Shown here in pieces: positions 1 through 8,890 of a stretch of DNA of 41,461 nucleotides (within the stretch, counting starts at the first letter, position 1; every line of letters starts with the position of its first letter). Under the pieces are notes generated by a model, which ran no database searches, was not told the origin of the DNA, and worked only from the letters and a program-made list of their open reading frames with translations. The stretch is from Eubacterium sp. AF16-48. GTDB lineage: Bacteria; Bacillota; Clostridia; Lachnospirales; Lachnospiraceae. The translations under genes and the position numbers were made by a program. The stretch lies in contig NZ_QUHB01000012.1 in the NCBI RefSeq assembly GCF_003479405.1, positions 28,470 through 69,930 on the forward strand. Direction: 5' to 3'.

Positions 1-39
1 GAGGGAGGGGGCAATACATATTAATTAGGAGAAAACCAA

Positions 40-1122
40 ATGGAAAATTACAGCATACATCTTCCAAGTTATTCTATTGGAAAGGACGTTTATAAAGAAA
101 TACCTGAGATATGTGGTAAATATGGAAATAAAATAGTTGCAATAGGAGGACATAAAGCCTTAGCTGCCGCTAAAGACAAAATATTAGAAGCCATAAAAGA
201 TTCGTCCATGGAAATAATTGATTTTTTATGGTATGGAGGAGAGGCAACATACGAGAATGTAGAAAAGCTAATGGAAAATCCGGCAGTTATAAAGGCAGAT
301 ATGATTTTTGCCATTGGAGGAGGAAAATCCACGGATACAGGAAAGTGCCTTGGAGTAAAAATTAACAAGCCGGTATTTTCTTTTCCAACTATTGCTTCTA
401 ACTGCTCTGCCTGCACCAGCGTATCCATAATGTATTATCCTGACGGACGTTTTAAGGAGCCTTTCTTTTATCCTGCACCGCCGGTACATGCATTTATTAA
501 CACGGAAATAACCGTTAATTCTCCGGAAAAATATTTATGGGCAGGTATGGGAGATACCTATGCCAAATATTTTGAGGCAGTTATGTCTTCAAAGGGAGAA
601 GTACTTCCTCATTATTTTGCCATGGGGGTAAATAACAGCAAAATGTGTTACGAGCCTATTATGGAGTACGGAAAAGAGGCAATGGAATCAAACCGTAATA
701 ATCAGTTGTCAAAAGCCTACGAGCAGGTAGTTTTGGCTATAATTGTATCAACTGCATTGGCATCTATTTATCTTACTGCAGAGCATACGGTACATTACAA
801 TTCAGGATTGGCACATGCAATATTTTATTCCATGACATCATATCCTCATATTGAAAAAAAACATCTTCATGGGGAGGTGGTAAGTTACGGAGTGCTAAAT
901 CTTTTACTGGTAGACCAAAACACGGAAGATTTTGAAAGAGTATATAATTTCAATAAATCCGTTGGACTTCCTACATGTTTAGAGGACTTGGAATTTGACA
1001 AAAGTCAGATAGATGATTTGGCAAAAGGAGCAGTTGTAATGAAGGACATTGAGCATAATCCATATGTTATTACTGGGGAAATGCTGTCAGAAGCCATGAG
1101 AAAGCTTGAAGCATTAAAATAA
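40..1122 (+). CDS. Iron-type alcohol/glycerol dehydrogenase family protein
   Basis: This 360-aa protein belongs to the metal-dependent (type III) alcohol dehydrogenase superfamily, on the glycerol dehydrogenase side. The nucleotide-binding motif GGGKSTDTGK lies at residues 93-102. The three expected metal ligands are visible as D172 (in GMGDTYAKY), H259 (in SGLAHA) and H277 (in HLHGEV), close to the GldA positions. The full length agrees with the family. The ATG is preceded by AGGAG at a normal distance. The HAD phosphatase gene follows after 21 nt in the same direction, so the two are probably co-transcribed. The substrate cannot be read from sequence: glycerol or another short polyol or ketone is possible. 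Family assignment is firm, the reaction is not. Confidence 0.85.
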   Translation: MENYSIHLPSYSIGKDVYKEIPEICGKYGNKIVAIGGHKALAAAKDKILEAIKDSSMEIIDFLWYGGEATYENVEKLMENPAVIKADMIFAIGGGKSTDTGKCLGVKINKPVFSFPTIASNCSACTSVSIMYYPDGRFKEPFFYPAPPVHAFINTEITVNSPEKYLWAGMGDTYAKYFEAVMSSKGEVLPHYFAMGVNNSKMCYEPIMEYGKEAMESNRNNQLSKAYEQVVLAIIVSTALASIYLTAEHTVHYNSGLAHAIFYSMTSYPHIEKKHLHGEVVSYGVLNLLLVDQNTEDFERVYNFNKSVGLPTCLEDLEFDKSQIDDLAKGAVVMKDIEHNPYVITGEMLSEAMRKLEALK

Positions 1123-1143
1123 AACTACACTAAAGAGGAATTT

Positions 1144-1947
1144 ATGGATAAAAAGATAATTTTTTTAGATTTAGATGGAACATTAACTAACGATGAAAAG
1201 AAGGTTACGCCCCTTACCCAAAAGGCACTTTTAGAAATGCAAAAGGCAGGGCATATAGTTGTTTTGGCATCGGGAAGACCAACTCCCGGAATTTTGCCTG
1301 TGGCAAAAGCTGTGGAACTGGAAAAATTCGGAGGCTATATTATGGCATTTAACGGTGGAAAAATTATAAATACAAAAACCAACGAGGTTGTGTTTGAACA
1401 GGTGTTAGACAGAAAGTATATAAGTCCATTGTTAAAATATGCCAAAGAAAATGATATTGGGCTTATAACCTACGATGATAAACGGATTATTGTTGGAACA
1501 AGAATGGACAAATACATTGAAACGGAATCCTTTATAAATAAAATACCTGTTTATGAAACGGATATAGAGGAATATGTAACATATAATCCCAATAAGCTGT
1601 TAATGACTGCACCACCGGAAATTGCCGCAAAACATGAACAGATTTTAGCCGGGAAGTACAAAAATCAATTAAGCATCAGCCGTTCGGCAGATTATTTTAT
1701 TGAAATTATGCCTAAAGGAATTGATAAGGCGGCATCCATAGAGGTTCTTATAAATAAACTTAAAATAAAGAAGGAGAATACCATAGCCTGTGGTGACGGT
1801 TATAATGATATTTCCATGGTTAAATATGCCGGCATAGGTGTGGCAATGGAAAATGCCGTAGATGAAGTAAAACAGGTGGCAGATTATGTGACAGATTCAA
1901 ATAATGAAGATGGAATTGCCAAAGTGGTAGAAAAGTTTGTATTTTAG
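1144..1947 (+). CDS. Cof-type HAD-IIB sugar-phosphatase-like hydrolase
   Basis: A 267-aa HAD-superfamily phosphatase of the Cof (class IIB) type. HAD motif I is FLDLDGTLT with nucleophile D9 and acid D11. Motif II is ASGRPT near residue 43. A conserved lysine (MPKGIDKAAS) precedes motif IV, GDGYNDISM, near residue 217. The long cap between motifs II and III fits Cof/YwpJ-type enzymes, which dephosphorylate sugar phosphates, FMN or pyridoxal phosphate with broad specificity. It lies 21 nt behind the dehydrogenase gene, with AGAGGA as ribosome site. The true substrate is unknown. There is no clear terminator after it; a strong new promoter begins about 45 bp downstream. Confidence 0.88.
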   Translation: MDKKIIFLDLDGTLTNDEKKVTPLTQKALLEMQKAGHIVVLASGRPTPGILPVAKAVELEKFGGYIMAFNGGKIINTKTNEVVFEQVLDRKYISPLLKYAKENDIGLITYDDKRIIVGTRMDKYIETESFINKIPVYETDIEEYVTYNPNKLLMTAPPEIAAKHEQILAGKYKNQLSISRSADYFIEIMPKGIDKAASIEVLINKLKIKKENTIACGDGYNDISMVKYAGIGVAMENAVDEVKQVADYVTDSNNEDGIAKVVEKFVF

Positions 1948-1989
1948 GTTTATAAATTTAAGTTTATTATAAAACTATAAAATTTTATA

Positions 1990-2018
1990 TTGACGAGAAA
2001 TATTATGTGAGATATAAT
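1990..2018 (+). promoter_or_regulatory. Promoter of the T-box/trpXYZ transcript
   Basis: TTGACG (1990-1995), a 17-nt spacer and a perfect TATAAT (2013-2018). The predicted start near 2025 lies just before the first T-box helix. Confidence 0.8.
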
Positions 2019-2026
2019 TGCCGCAT

Positions 2027-2325
2027 AATTAAAGATGACCATTGAAACCGTTGATGCGGAGATAAAAGTAAATCGTGCACTTACAGAGAGCAGGGAGGCT
2101 GAGAACCTGCAGAACGCAGCTTGCTAAATGGACCGCAGAGGGCATAGAACAAAGCATTTATGTTAGTATTTTGTGACGTGAAGGCATACGTTAGTTGCAC
2201 AGGGTATGTTAGTACCCGTTGAGAGCGCATTTTTTATTGCGAATCAAGGTGGCACCGCGGAATATGATTTTATGAATATCCGTCCTTGATAGTAGAGTAA
2301 TCCTACTGTCAGGGACTTTTTTATT
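2027..2325 (+). ncRNA. T-box riboswitch, tryptophan-specific (specifier TGG)
   Basis: The leader between the promoter at 1990-2018 and the ABC importer shows T-box hallmarks in order. The stem I base GCGG (2056-2059) pairs with CCGC (2133-2136). The 5' side of the specifier loop has AGTA, followed by the AGAGAG element near 2095 and a distal GGCTGAGAACC loop. The specifier side reads AAATGGACC, which places codon TGG (Trp) at 2129-2131 followed by the conserved purine. The antiterminator motif AAGGTGGCACCGCGG is at 2246-2260. A long terminator stem (2282-2315) is followed by TTTTTT. Known T-box logic is that uncharged tRNA pairs with the specifier codon and the antiterminator bulge and allows read-through. 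Here that links tryptophan shortage to expression of the importer. Confidence 0.95.
2282..2322 (+). terminator. T-box intrinsic terminator
   Basis: GTCCTTGATAGTAG pairs with CTACTGTCAGGGAC around a short AGTAATC loop, followed by TTTTTTATT. It can form only when the T-box antiterminator does not. Confidence 0.9.
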
Positions 2326-2399
2326 GTATAAAATTCCTTAAGCTTTATGGCATAGGTGGTTATCTGTTAATAAATATTTTTTTATAAGGAGATAAGAAC

Positions 2400-3398
2400 A
2401 TGAGAAAAGGAAGAGTATTAAGTATTTTATTAACAACCGCTATGGCAGCAACAATTTTTACAGGCTGCGGAAGCAATGACAAATCAGCTGATGCCTCACA
2501 AAAGGCAGACAAGAAAAAAATCGGTATCGTAACCATGGTGGAAAATGGTGCCTTTACTGATATGAAAGAGGGAATCATAGAAGAGTTAGCAAGCAAGGGA
2601 TACACAAGTGATACAGCTACAATTGATTATCAGTGTGCATCAGGTGATGCTACAACCCTTTCAACTATTGCCAATAACATGACAGACGGAACATATGACA
2701 TGGTATTTACCATTGCAACACCACCTACCCAGGCATTTGTTAATTTAGAATCAGACACACCGGTTTTCTTCTGTGCAGTTTCAGCACCGGTTGCAGCAGG
2801 AGTTTTATCAGATATGGATAGTCCTGATAAAAACGCCACAGGTACATCAAATGCCATTCCGGTATCAGACATTATTGATTTAGCACAAAATACAACACCG
2901 GCTAAAAAATACGGACTTATTTACAGTGGCAATGAAGACAATGCAACAAACACAATTAAGCAGGTTGAGGAATATTTAAAATCAAAGAACATTGAATATG
3001 TTGAAAAAACAGCACCTACATCAAGTGATATTGAAACAGCAGCCAATGCTCTTATAAATGAAGGTGTAGATGCCATTTTCGTACCAAATGATTCAATTAT
3101 TCAGGACGGAGTTACAAAGTTAGCAGAAATTTGCAATGAAAAGAAAATTCCAACATATTGTTCATCAGCTACAACAGTTGCCTCAGGATGTTTTGCAACC
3201 CTTGCCATTGACGATAAGGGAATTGGTAAAAAAACAGTAGATATGGCAATGGATTACTTTGACGGAAAGAAAGTTAAAGATATTCCTTCACAGGTAGTTG
3301 GAATTGATTATTGCTCAGTAAACACCAATGCCATGAAAGCTCTTGGTATTACAAAAGACCAGATTAAAACAAAGTATGATATTAACGAAATTCAGTAA
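2400..3398 (+). CDS. trpX: Tryptophan ABC transporter substrate-binding lipoprotein
   Basis: A 332-aa lipoprotein of the ABC-type substrate-binding family PF04392. The N-terminus is a positively charged start, a hydrophobic core and a lipobox ending in C23 (FTGCGSND), so the mature protein is membrane-anchored outside the cell. The remainder has the two-lobed periplasmic-binding pattern starting KKIGIVTMVENGAF. The ATG at 2400 has AAGGAG upstream. The permease gene follows after 19 nt and the ATPase after that. The family does not reveal the ligand on its own; tryptophan is inferred from the TGG specifier in the T-box and from the known trpXYZ importers of Firmicutes that carry Trp T-boxes. 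Confidence 0.9.
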   Translation: MRKGRVLSILLTTAMAATIFTGCGSNDKSADASQKADKKKIGIVTMVENGAFTDMKEGIIEELASKGYTSDTATIDYQCASGDATTLSTIANNMTDGTYDMVFTIATPPTQAFVNLESDTPVFFCAVSAPVAAGVLSDMDSPDKNATGTSNAIPVSDIIDLAQNTTPAKKYGLIYSGNEDNATNTIKQVEEYLKSKNIEYVEKTAPTSSDIETAANALINEGVDAIFVPNDSIIQDGVTKLAEICNEKKIPTYCSSATTVASGCFATLAIDDKGIGKKTVDMAMDYFDGKKVKDIPSQVVGIDYCSVNTNAMKALGITKDQIKTKYDINEIQ

Positions 3399-3417
3399 TG
3401 GATGAGGAGATTTAGTA

Positions 3418-4353
3418 ATGATAGAATTACAATATTATTTAACCAATCTGCCGGATTGCTTTATATATGGATTGCTGGCAATGGGTATATATATTTCACT
3501 TAGAATATTGGATATTCCGGATTTAACAACTGAAGGAAGTTTCGGCTTTGGAGCAGTTATATCGGTGCTGGTGTCTTTAAACGGACACCCGGCACTGGCA
3601 CTTTTAGCAGGAATAGTTGCCGGTGCATTGGCAGGATTTATTACGGGGTGTTTACAGACAAAGCTTAGTGTTCATCCGGTATTAGCAGGAATAATAACCA
3701 TGAGTGCATTATATTCAATTAATCTTGTATGCTATTCATTAACAGACAAGGGAGCCACAACTAACTTAAGTTACGGCAAAATAACAATATTTGATAAAAT
3801 AAAGGAATTGCTTGGAATAACAGGTCAGTTTAACACAAGTATGTTAAAAGCTGTGGTAAGTTTTATTATTGTTGTGTTGGTTATAGCTGTAATTATCTGG
3901 TTCTTTAAAACCCATATGGGACTTTGCATAAGAGCCACAGGAGATAATCCTGATATGGTAAGAGCATCATCAATAAATGTTGACAGAACCAAAATCATAG
4001 GTCTTATGATTGCCAATGCATTAATTGGTTTATCAGGAGCCATGGCATCACAAAGCGTTGGATATTCAGACATAAATACTGCTAACGGTACTCTTATTTA
4101 TGGGTTAGCAGCAGTAATTATTGGTGAGGCAATATTTGGAAAAAGAGGCGCTGCCATAGGAGTTATTTCAGCAGTTACAGGTTCTGTTATATACAAGCTT
4201 ATAGTGGCATTTGTTATAAGACAGAATTTATTTGGTGATAAAAGCGCAAATCTTATGAAGCTTACATGTGCACTTATTGTTGCCATTACTCTTGCAATTC
4301 CTGCAATAAAGGAAAAAATTGCGGAAAAGAGAAGCAGAAAGGCGGAGATGTAA
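3418..4353 (+). CDS. trpY: Tryptophan ABC transporter permease
   Basis: A 311-aa polytopic membrane protein with 8-9 hydrophobic segments, of the BPD_transp_2 family (PF02653; LivH/branched-chain and sugar-type permeases). The cytoplasmic loop GLCIRATGDNPDMVRASSI (about residues 172-190) is the ATPase-coupling region typical of this family. The start has GAGGAG upstream. The stop codon overlaps the ATG of the ATPase gene (TAATG at 4351-4355), which indicates translational coupling. It is expected to form the membrane channel for the lipoprotein encoded upstream. Confidence 0.9.
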   Translation: MIELQYYLTNLPDCFIYGLLAMGIYISLRILDIPDLTTEGSFGFGAVISVLVSLNGHPALALLAGIVAGALAGFITGCLQTKLSVHPVLAGIITMSALYSINLVCYSLTDKGATTNLSYGKITIFDKIKELLGITGQFNTSMLKAVVSFIIVVLVIAVIIWFFKTHMGLCIRATGDNPDMVRASSINVDRTKIIGLMIANALIGLSGAMASQSVGYSDINTANGTLIYGLAAVIIGEAIFGKRGAAIGVISAVTGSVIYKLIVAFVIRQNLFGDKSANLMKLTCALIVAITLAIPAIKEKIAEKRSRKAEM

Positions 4354-5159
4354 TGTTAGAAGTAAAGAATATTTCAAAGGTTTTTGCCAAAGGAACAGTT
4401 AATGAACACGTTGCCATAAAAAATATGTCCCTTTCATTGGAGGATGGGGAATTTGTTACAGTTGTAGGCTCAAACGGAGCAGGAAAAAGTACACTTTTTA
4501 ATGCAATTTGCGGTAGCTTCCTTGTGGATTCAGGACATATATTTTTGGATAATGAAGAAATTACATATAAAAGTGAGCATGCCAGGGCAAAAATGATAGG
4601 TCGTGTTTTTCAGGACCCCATGAGAGGAACGGCACCTAACATGACTATTGAAGAAAATCTCGCGTTAGCCTATACAAGATCACAAAAACATTCATCACCT
4701 TTTTCAAGAGCATTAACAAAGAAAAAGGCTGAGTTTTTCAGGGAAAATCTGGCAAGATACAATATGGGCATAGAAGACAGAATGAAAACTAAAATCGGGC
4801 TTTTGTCAGGTGGTCAGAGACAGGTGGTTACTCTTTTAATGTGTACCCTTTCAATTCCAAAACTTTTGCTTTTAGATGAGCATACCGCAGCCCTTGACCC
4901 GGCAACGGCTAAAAGGGTAATGGAAATAACAAAGCAGATTGTGTCAGAAAATAATATTACCACTATGATGATTACCCACAATTTAAATCAGTCATTAAAT
5001 ACAGGCTCAAGAACCATAATGCTTGACTCAGGGGAAATTATACTTGATTTATCCGGCAAAGAGAGAGAAAATATGACCATAGATGATATGATAAAAATGT
5101 ATTCTGCAAAGAAACAGAAGGAATTTGATAATGACAGAATATTGTTGTCTAGGGACTAA
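4353..5159 (+). CDS. trpZ: Tryptophan ABC transporter ATP-binding protein
   Basis: A 268-aa ABC ATPase. Walker A GSNGAGKS is at residues 39-46, the signature LSGGQRQ comes before Walker B LLLLDEH, and the switch histidine is in MITHN. I chose the ATG at 4353, which overlaps the permease stop and is preceded by GGCGGAG. The frame stays open upstream to 4266, but that would lie inside the permease gene with no ribosome site. The protein resembles the ATPases paired with PF04392-type binding proteins. With the two genes before it, it makes a complete importer. Confidence 0.92.
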   Translation: MLEVKNISKVFAKGTVNEHVAIKNMSLSLEDGEFVTVVGSNGAGKSTLFNAICGSFLVDSGHIFLDNEEITYKSEHARAKMIGRVFQDPMRGTAPNMTIEENLALAYTRSQKHSSPFSRALTKKKAEFFRENLARYNMGIEDRMKTKIGLLSGGQRQVVTLLMCTLSIPKLLLLDEHTAALDPATAKRVMEITKQIVSENNITTMMITHNLNQSLNTGSRTIMLDSGEIILDLSGKERENMTIDDMIKMYSAKKQKEFDNDRILLSRD

Positions 5160-5179
5160 AGGATAAAAGAGAGGGACAT

Positions 5180-6553
5180 ATGGATTTTAAGGAGCTTTAT
5201 GAAAAGTATAACTGGGGACAGGTAACAAAAGAAGAACAGGAATTTGTGGAAAGTGAGTTAAAAAGACGTAAAGAAGCAAAGGAAAACATCCATGAAGGCT
5301 ATGAATCAGAGAATAAAAAGTCTATTGAAGATGATGTTGTTACAATAAATGACAGTCGGGAGGAGCCGGAAAGTAAGAAATCAAATAATGAGAATATAGA
5401 TGAAACCACAGGGGAACATAAGAAAATTAATGTTCCCTTTGTGGTTTTGTCTTGTATAATGGCAGCTATGATTGTTACGACAATAGCAGTATATGTTATA
5501 AAAATTGACCCTATGGTTAAATATGTAAAAAAGGAAAAGGCTCAGGAAAACTATCCTTACAGCAAATGGAATATTGACAGCAAGACCCTGTATTCAGAAA
5601 AAACAGATGCCCAGTTAGGATATGAGACTCTTTTTCAGTTTCACAATAAAGGACAGTACATTCCTTATTTTGAAAATTTAGGAGAAATTGATAATAAAAA
5701 GGGCCAGTATTATTATCGTATAACGAAAAATATTCAGCCTTATGTGGGGATTACCTTAGAAAAAGCTCTTACAGTTGAAAAACCGGAATTTCGGAGTTAT
5801 TTAGATGATGGAGAGATTATGTCCATAAACGAGGATGATGAAGAAGATGCTGAAGATTACGGCAATCTTAAGGCAACCTTGAAGAAAATGAAAAAGAATA
5901 AGATTTATAATATTTTTATCTCTCTTAATAAGCTGATAGGGGATACGCAGCTTAAAAAACTTCTTGAAGAAAATTATTATCAGGATAATACATGTATAAA
6001 ATGGGTGGGGGTTTATCCTTATGAAATTAATGACAAGTACCCACCAATAGGTATATATTTAGGAATTGATCAGTCAAGTATGGGAAGCATAAAGGAAATG
6101 ACTTTGGGATATACAAATATGTATTCTGTTGACGGATTAACTCTTAAAGGTAACGGATATTTTTACAATGGAAAGAATTTCTTCATATATAGAAGTGCAA
6201 ATGGCTATGTTTATGATGAAGGTCCTGAATTAGATGTGAAAACCGTAAAGGACAGCTTTTCCGAAAGGTTAGATTTTATGATAAAGCATCCTGAAGTGTT
6301 GAATTTTTTGGGACATCCGGAATATGAGGAATTTTATAAAAAAATTAAAAATATGGTGGATAAAGGTGAAACTAAATACTATGCATTAGCCCTTACAGGG
6401 GAAAAGGAGGATTTAGAAGATATGTGTAGTGGTTTAAGTGGATATGTAACAAGCATATCTGATGCAGATGAAGACGAAGATCTAATGTACAGCCTTATAA
6501 ACAGCAACATAGACCCTACCCACAGCATATATAGCGGTACGGAATATGAGTAA
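5180..6553 (+). CDS. Anti-sigma-factor-like single-pass membrane protein
   Basis: A 457-aa protein in three parts. Residues 1-85 are charged and probably disordered, with no zinc-finger HxxxCxxC. One membrane segment follows at about 87-109 (VPFVVLSCIMAAMIVTTIAV). The extracytoplasmic part covers about 110-457. Its pattern fits the sigma-factor-regulator N- and C-terminal domains (PF13800/PF13791): a strand NIFISLNKL, then CIKWVGVYPYE, then a late YYALALTGEKEDL, as in Bacillus-type membrane anti-sigma proteins. This was recognised from pattern, not from a search. It starts 21 nt after the importer ATPase behind AGAGAGGG, so it is probably read from the same transcript. No sigma factor gene is in the window. 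A sensor of another kind is possible. Confidence 0.5.
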   Translation: MDFKELYEKYNWGQVTKEEQEFVESELKRRKEAKENIHEGYESENKKSIEDDVVTINDSREEPESKKSNNENIDETTGEHKKINVPFVVLSCIMAAMIVTTIAVYVIKIDPMVKYVKKEKAQENYPYSKWNIDSKTLYSEKTDAQLGYETLFQFHNKGQYIPYFENLGEIDNKKGQYYYRITKNIQPYVGITLEKALTVEKPEFRSYLDDGEIMSINEDDEEDAEDYGNLKATLKKMKKNKIYNIFISLNKLIGDTQLKKLLEENYYQDNTCIKWVGVYPYEINDKYPPIGIYLGIDQSSMGSIKEMTLGYTNMYSVDGLTLKGNGYFYNGKNFFIYRSANGYVYDEGPELDVKTVKDSFSERLDFMIKHPEVLNFLGHPEYEEFYKKIKNMVDKGETKYYALALTGEKEDLEDMCSGLSGYVTSISDADEDEDLMYSLINSNIDPTHSIYSGTEYE

Positions 6554-6554
6554 T

Positions 6555-7043
6555 TTACTCAAAACGGTAGCATGCACGCTTACATATTACCTCATAGGAT
6601 GAACATATTTTGTCGGCAAGGCTTACAATGTAACTTTCCTTATATCTTGGAAGTTTAATATTAAGGGGAAACATGTGCTTTGCTATAATGTCCATTTCAA
6701 TGTCAGTGAGTTCAAAATCCTTAGAGGCATTTTTCAGGGCTACAGCTGCGTGGTGGAAACCGTGCCATTTGTGTGCAGCATCCTTGTCATGCCAGTCATA
6801 CAAAAAGTAATCATGTAAAAGAGAACCTCTTAAAAGACTGTTGTAATCACAGCGGATATGGAATTTTCTTGCAATGCAGTAACTTATGTAAGAAACTGCA
6901 ATACAGTGCTCTAGGGTGCTGGTGTTGCCATGTTGTATATATTTATCCATTCGTTTTAATTTTTCATTTTTTATTATGGGAGTGATTTTCAAGGTGAAAT
7001 CCTCCCTTAAATTATCTGTACTAATAATATTTGAATTTTGCAT
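6555..7043 (-). CDS. HD-domain phosphohydrolase-like protein
   Basis: A 162-aa soluble protein with the HD metal-binding pattern: H46 (STLEHC), H77-D78 (LLHDYF), H98 or H123 as intermediate ligands, and D144 (SLADK). HD proteins hydrolyse nucleotides, cyclic nucleotides or phosphate esters; the substrate here is unknown. The gene is convergent with the anti-sigma-like gene, and the two stop codons are only 1 bp apart. The ribosome site is weak: AAAGGA lies about 14 nt before the ATG. A TATAAT on the minus strand at 7080-7085 is a likely -10. Confidence 0.75.
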   Translation of the reverse strand: MQNSNIISTDNLREDFTLKITPIIKNEKLKRMDKYIQHGNTSTLEHCIAVSYISYCIARKFHIRCDYNSLLRGSLLHDYFLYDWHDKDAAHKWHGFHHAAVALKNASKDFELTDIEMDIIAKHMFPLNIKLPRYKESYIVSLADKICSSYEVICKRACYRFE

Positions 7044-7133
7044 TATACTAGTAACATCCTTTCAAAACATCTAAATGTTATTATACCCCTAAAAGTGTTA
7101 AATGTATATTAAAAATCTTTAACAAAAATTAAC

Positions 7134-7162
7134 TTGTATATAATTTCATATATTGTTATTAT
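7134..7162 (+). promoter_or_regulatory. Putative pyk promoter
   Basis: TTGTAT (7134-7139), a 17-nt spacer and TATTAT (7157-7162), about 50 bp before the gene. The consensus match is moderate. Confidence 0.5.
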
Positions 7163-7215
7163 AAGTGTGGTTTGATAGAAATATGGTAGTAGGTAAGTAA
7201 AAGGAGAAAATTAGA

Positions 7216-8637
7216 ATGAGAAAGACAAAGATAGTATGTACTCTTGGTCCGTCAACAGACGTTGATGGTGTACTTGAAAAGTTAATTAATGTAGGAATGA
7301 ATGTGGCAAGATGTAACTTTTCCCATGGTTCTCACGAAGAACATAAGAAAAGAATGGATAAGGTAAAGGAAATCAGAAAGAAATGTGATATGCCTGTTGC
7401 CATTTTGTTAGATACAAAGGGACCGGAAATAAGAACAGGAATATTTGAAAATGATTCCATTTTTGTTCATACAGGTCAGAAATTTACCCTTGTGGGAGAC
7501 AGACAGGTTAAGGGAGATGAAAACCATGTCAATATTACATTTCCTGATTTATATAAAGACGTAAATATAGGCTCAATTATTCTTATTGATGATGGTCTTG
7601 TAAAGTTAGAGGTTAAGGAAATTAGTGGAACGGATATTGTCTGTGAAGTAAAAAATGATGGTAAAATTTCTAACAGAAAAGGGGTTAATGTTCCTGATAT
7701 TCATATTAACATGGAGTACATGAGTAAACAGGATAAAAGTGACATTATATTTGGAATACAGCAGGATGTTGATTATATTGCCGCATCCTTTGTAAGAACA
7801 GCTGAAGATGTAAAAGCCGTAAGAAAAATTCTTGATGAAAACGGTGGGGAAAACATCAACATTATAGCAAAAATAGAAAATAGTGAAGGTATTTTAAATG
7901 TAGACTCCATTATAGATGAGGCAGATGCCATTATGGTAGCCAGAGGAGACATGGGAGTTGAACTTCCGGAGGAAGAAGTTCCTATTATTCAGAAAATGAT
8001 TATAAAAAAGGTATATGAGGCAGGAAAACAGGTTATTACTGCAACTCAGATGCTGGATTCCATGATGAATAATCCTCGTCCTACAAGAGCAGAAACCACA
8101 GATGTGGCAAATGCAATTTACGATGGAACCAGTGCCATTATGCTTTCAGGAGAGACAGCAGCAGGGAAATATCCGGTGGAAGCCGTTGAAACCATGGCGA
8201 AAATCGCTGAACGTACTGAAATGGACATAAACTATAAACAGCGTTTCTTTGATATGAAAAGAAGTGAAGGAAGTGATATTACCCAGGCAGTATGTCATGC
8301 TACATGTACTACAGCTTATGACCTTGGGGCAAAGTCAATTCTTACGGTAACTAAATCAGGAAGGTCTGCAAGAATGTTATCAAGATTCAGACCGGACTGT
8401 ATGATTACCGCAGGAAGCACAAGTGAAAAAGTATGCCGCCAGCTTAATATGTCCTGGGGAGTTACACCAGTGCTTATTAAGGAAAAAGGTGATGTGCTGG
8501 AATTGTTTGACTATGCTGTGGAAGTGGCAAAGGAAAAGCATTTAGTGGAAAAGGATGACATTGTGGTTATTACATCAGGAGTGCCTCTTGGAAAGTCAGG
8601 AACCACTAATATGATAAAGGTTCACACTGTGGAATAA
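7216..8637 (+). CDS. pyk: Pyruvate kinase
   Basis: A 473-aa pyruvate kinase, which transfers phosphate from phosphoenolpyruvate to ADP in the last step of glycolysis. It begins MRKTKIVCTLGPS. It contains the substrate and metal site motif AKIENSEG and the family signature ARGDMGVELP, with MLDSM and NPRPTRAETTDVANA following. The C-terminal allosteric domain (about 350-473) includes SGRSARMLSRFRP. The length is that of the short form, without the extra PEP-utiliser domain found in some Bacillus enzymes. AAAGGAG precedes the ATG. It appears monocistronic, with a promoter at 7134-7162 and a terminator at 8699-8729. Confidence 0.97.
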   Translation: MRKTKIVCTLGPSTDVDGVLEKLINVGMNVARCNFSHGSHEEHKKRMDKVKEIRKKCDMPVAILLDTKGPEIRTGIFENDSIFVHTGQKFTLVGDRQVKGDENHVNITFPDLYKDVNIGSIILIDDGLVKLEVKEISGTDIVCEVKNDGKISNRKGVNVPDIHINMEYMSKQDKSDIIFGIQQDVDYIAASFVRTAEDVKAVRKILDENGGENINIIAKIENSEGILNVDSIIDEADAIMVARGDMGVELPEEEVPIIQKMIIKKVYEAGKQVITATQMLDSMMNNPRPTRAETTDVANAIYDGTSAIMLSGETAAGKYPVEAVETMAKIAERTEMDINYKQRFFDMKRSEGSDITQAVCHATCTTAYDLGAKSILTVTKSGRSARMLSRFRPDCMITAGSTSEKVCRQLNMSWGVTPVLIKEKGDVLELFDYAVEVAKEKHLVEKDDIVVITSGVPLGKSGTTNMIKVHTVE

Positions 8638-8698
8638 TTTTATATTTCAGTTGAATTTGTCTAAAAAAAATGATAAAGTAAATATATAAATTAATAAG

Positions 8699-8729
8699 AA
8701 CTTATGGTTATTTTGGCCATAAGTTTTTA
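8699..8729 (+). terminator. Intrinsic terminator after pyk
   Basis: AACTTATGG (8699-8707) pairs with CCATAAGTT (8717-8725), followed by a T-rich tail. Confidence 0.85.
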
Positions 8730-8765
8730 TTTCGATTTTTTATAATAAAATGGAAGGAGAACCAG

Positions 8766-8852
8766 ATGGATAGTTGTGACAGTTGTGGGCGAAGTTTGCA
8801 TAATGAATATACTATAGACGAAACTGATGCACATCATCTGTTTCGTCCTTAA
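8766..8852 (+). CDS. Micro-ORF (28 codons, CxxC) in the mgtE leader
   Basis: A short ORF with ATG at 8766 preceded by GGAAGGAGA (8752-8760) at a good distance, so it is probably translated. The peptide begins MDSCDSCGRSLHNEY and ends HHLFRP, giving a CxxC pair and two adjacent histidines. Its last third lies inside a strong hairpin (8817-8847), and a second hairpin (8891-8914) comes between it and mgtE. The position suggests a leader peptide or a small metal-binding protein. A bare TATAAT at 8741-8746 lacks a good -35, so it may be co-transcribed from elsewhere. I know of no named family; function unknown. Confidence 0.45.
   Translation: MDSCDSCGRSLHNEYTIDETDAHHLFRP
8817..8847 (+). promoter_or_regulatory. 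Hairpin 1 of the mgtE leader
   Basis: GACGAAAC (8817-8824) pairs with GTTTCGTC (8840-8847), and inside it TGATG pairs with CATCA. No T-run follows, so it is more likely a regulatory or pausing structure than a terminator. It overlaps the end of the micro-ORF. Confidence 0.6.
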
Positions 8853-8890
8853 AGTGCATAAATTCATATACAAGCTTCTTACATATACAG

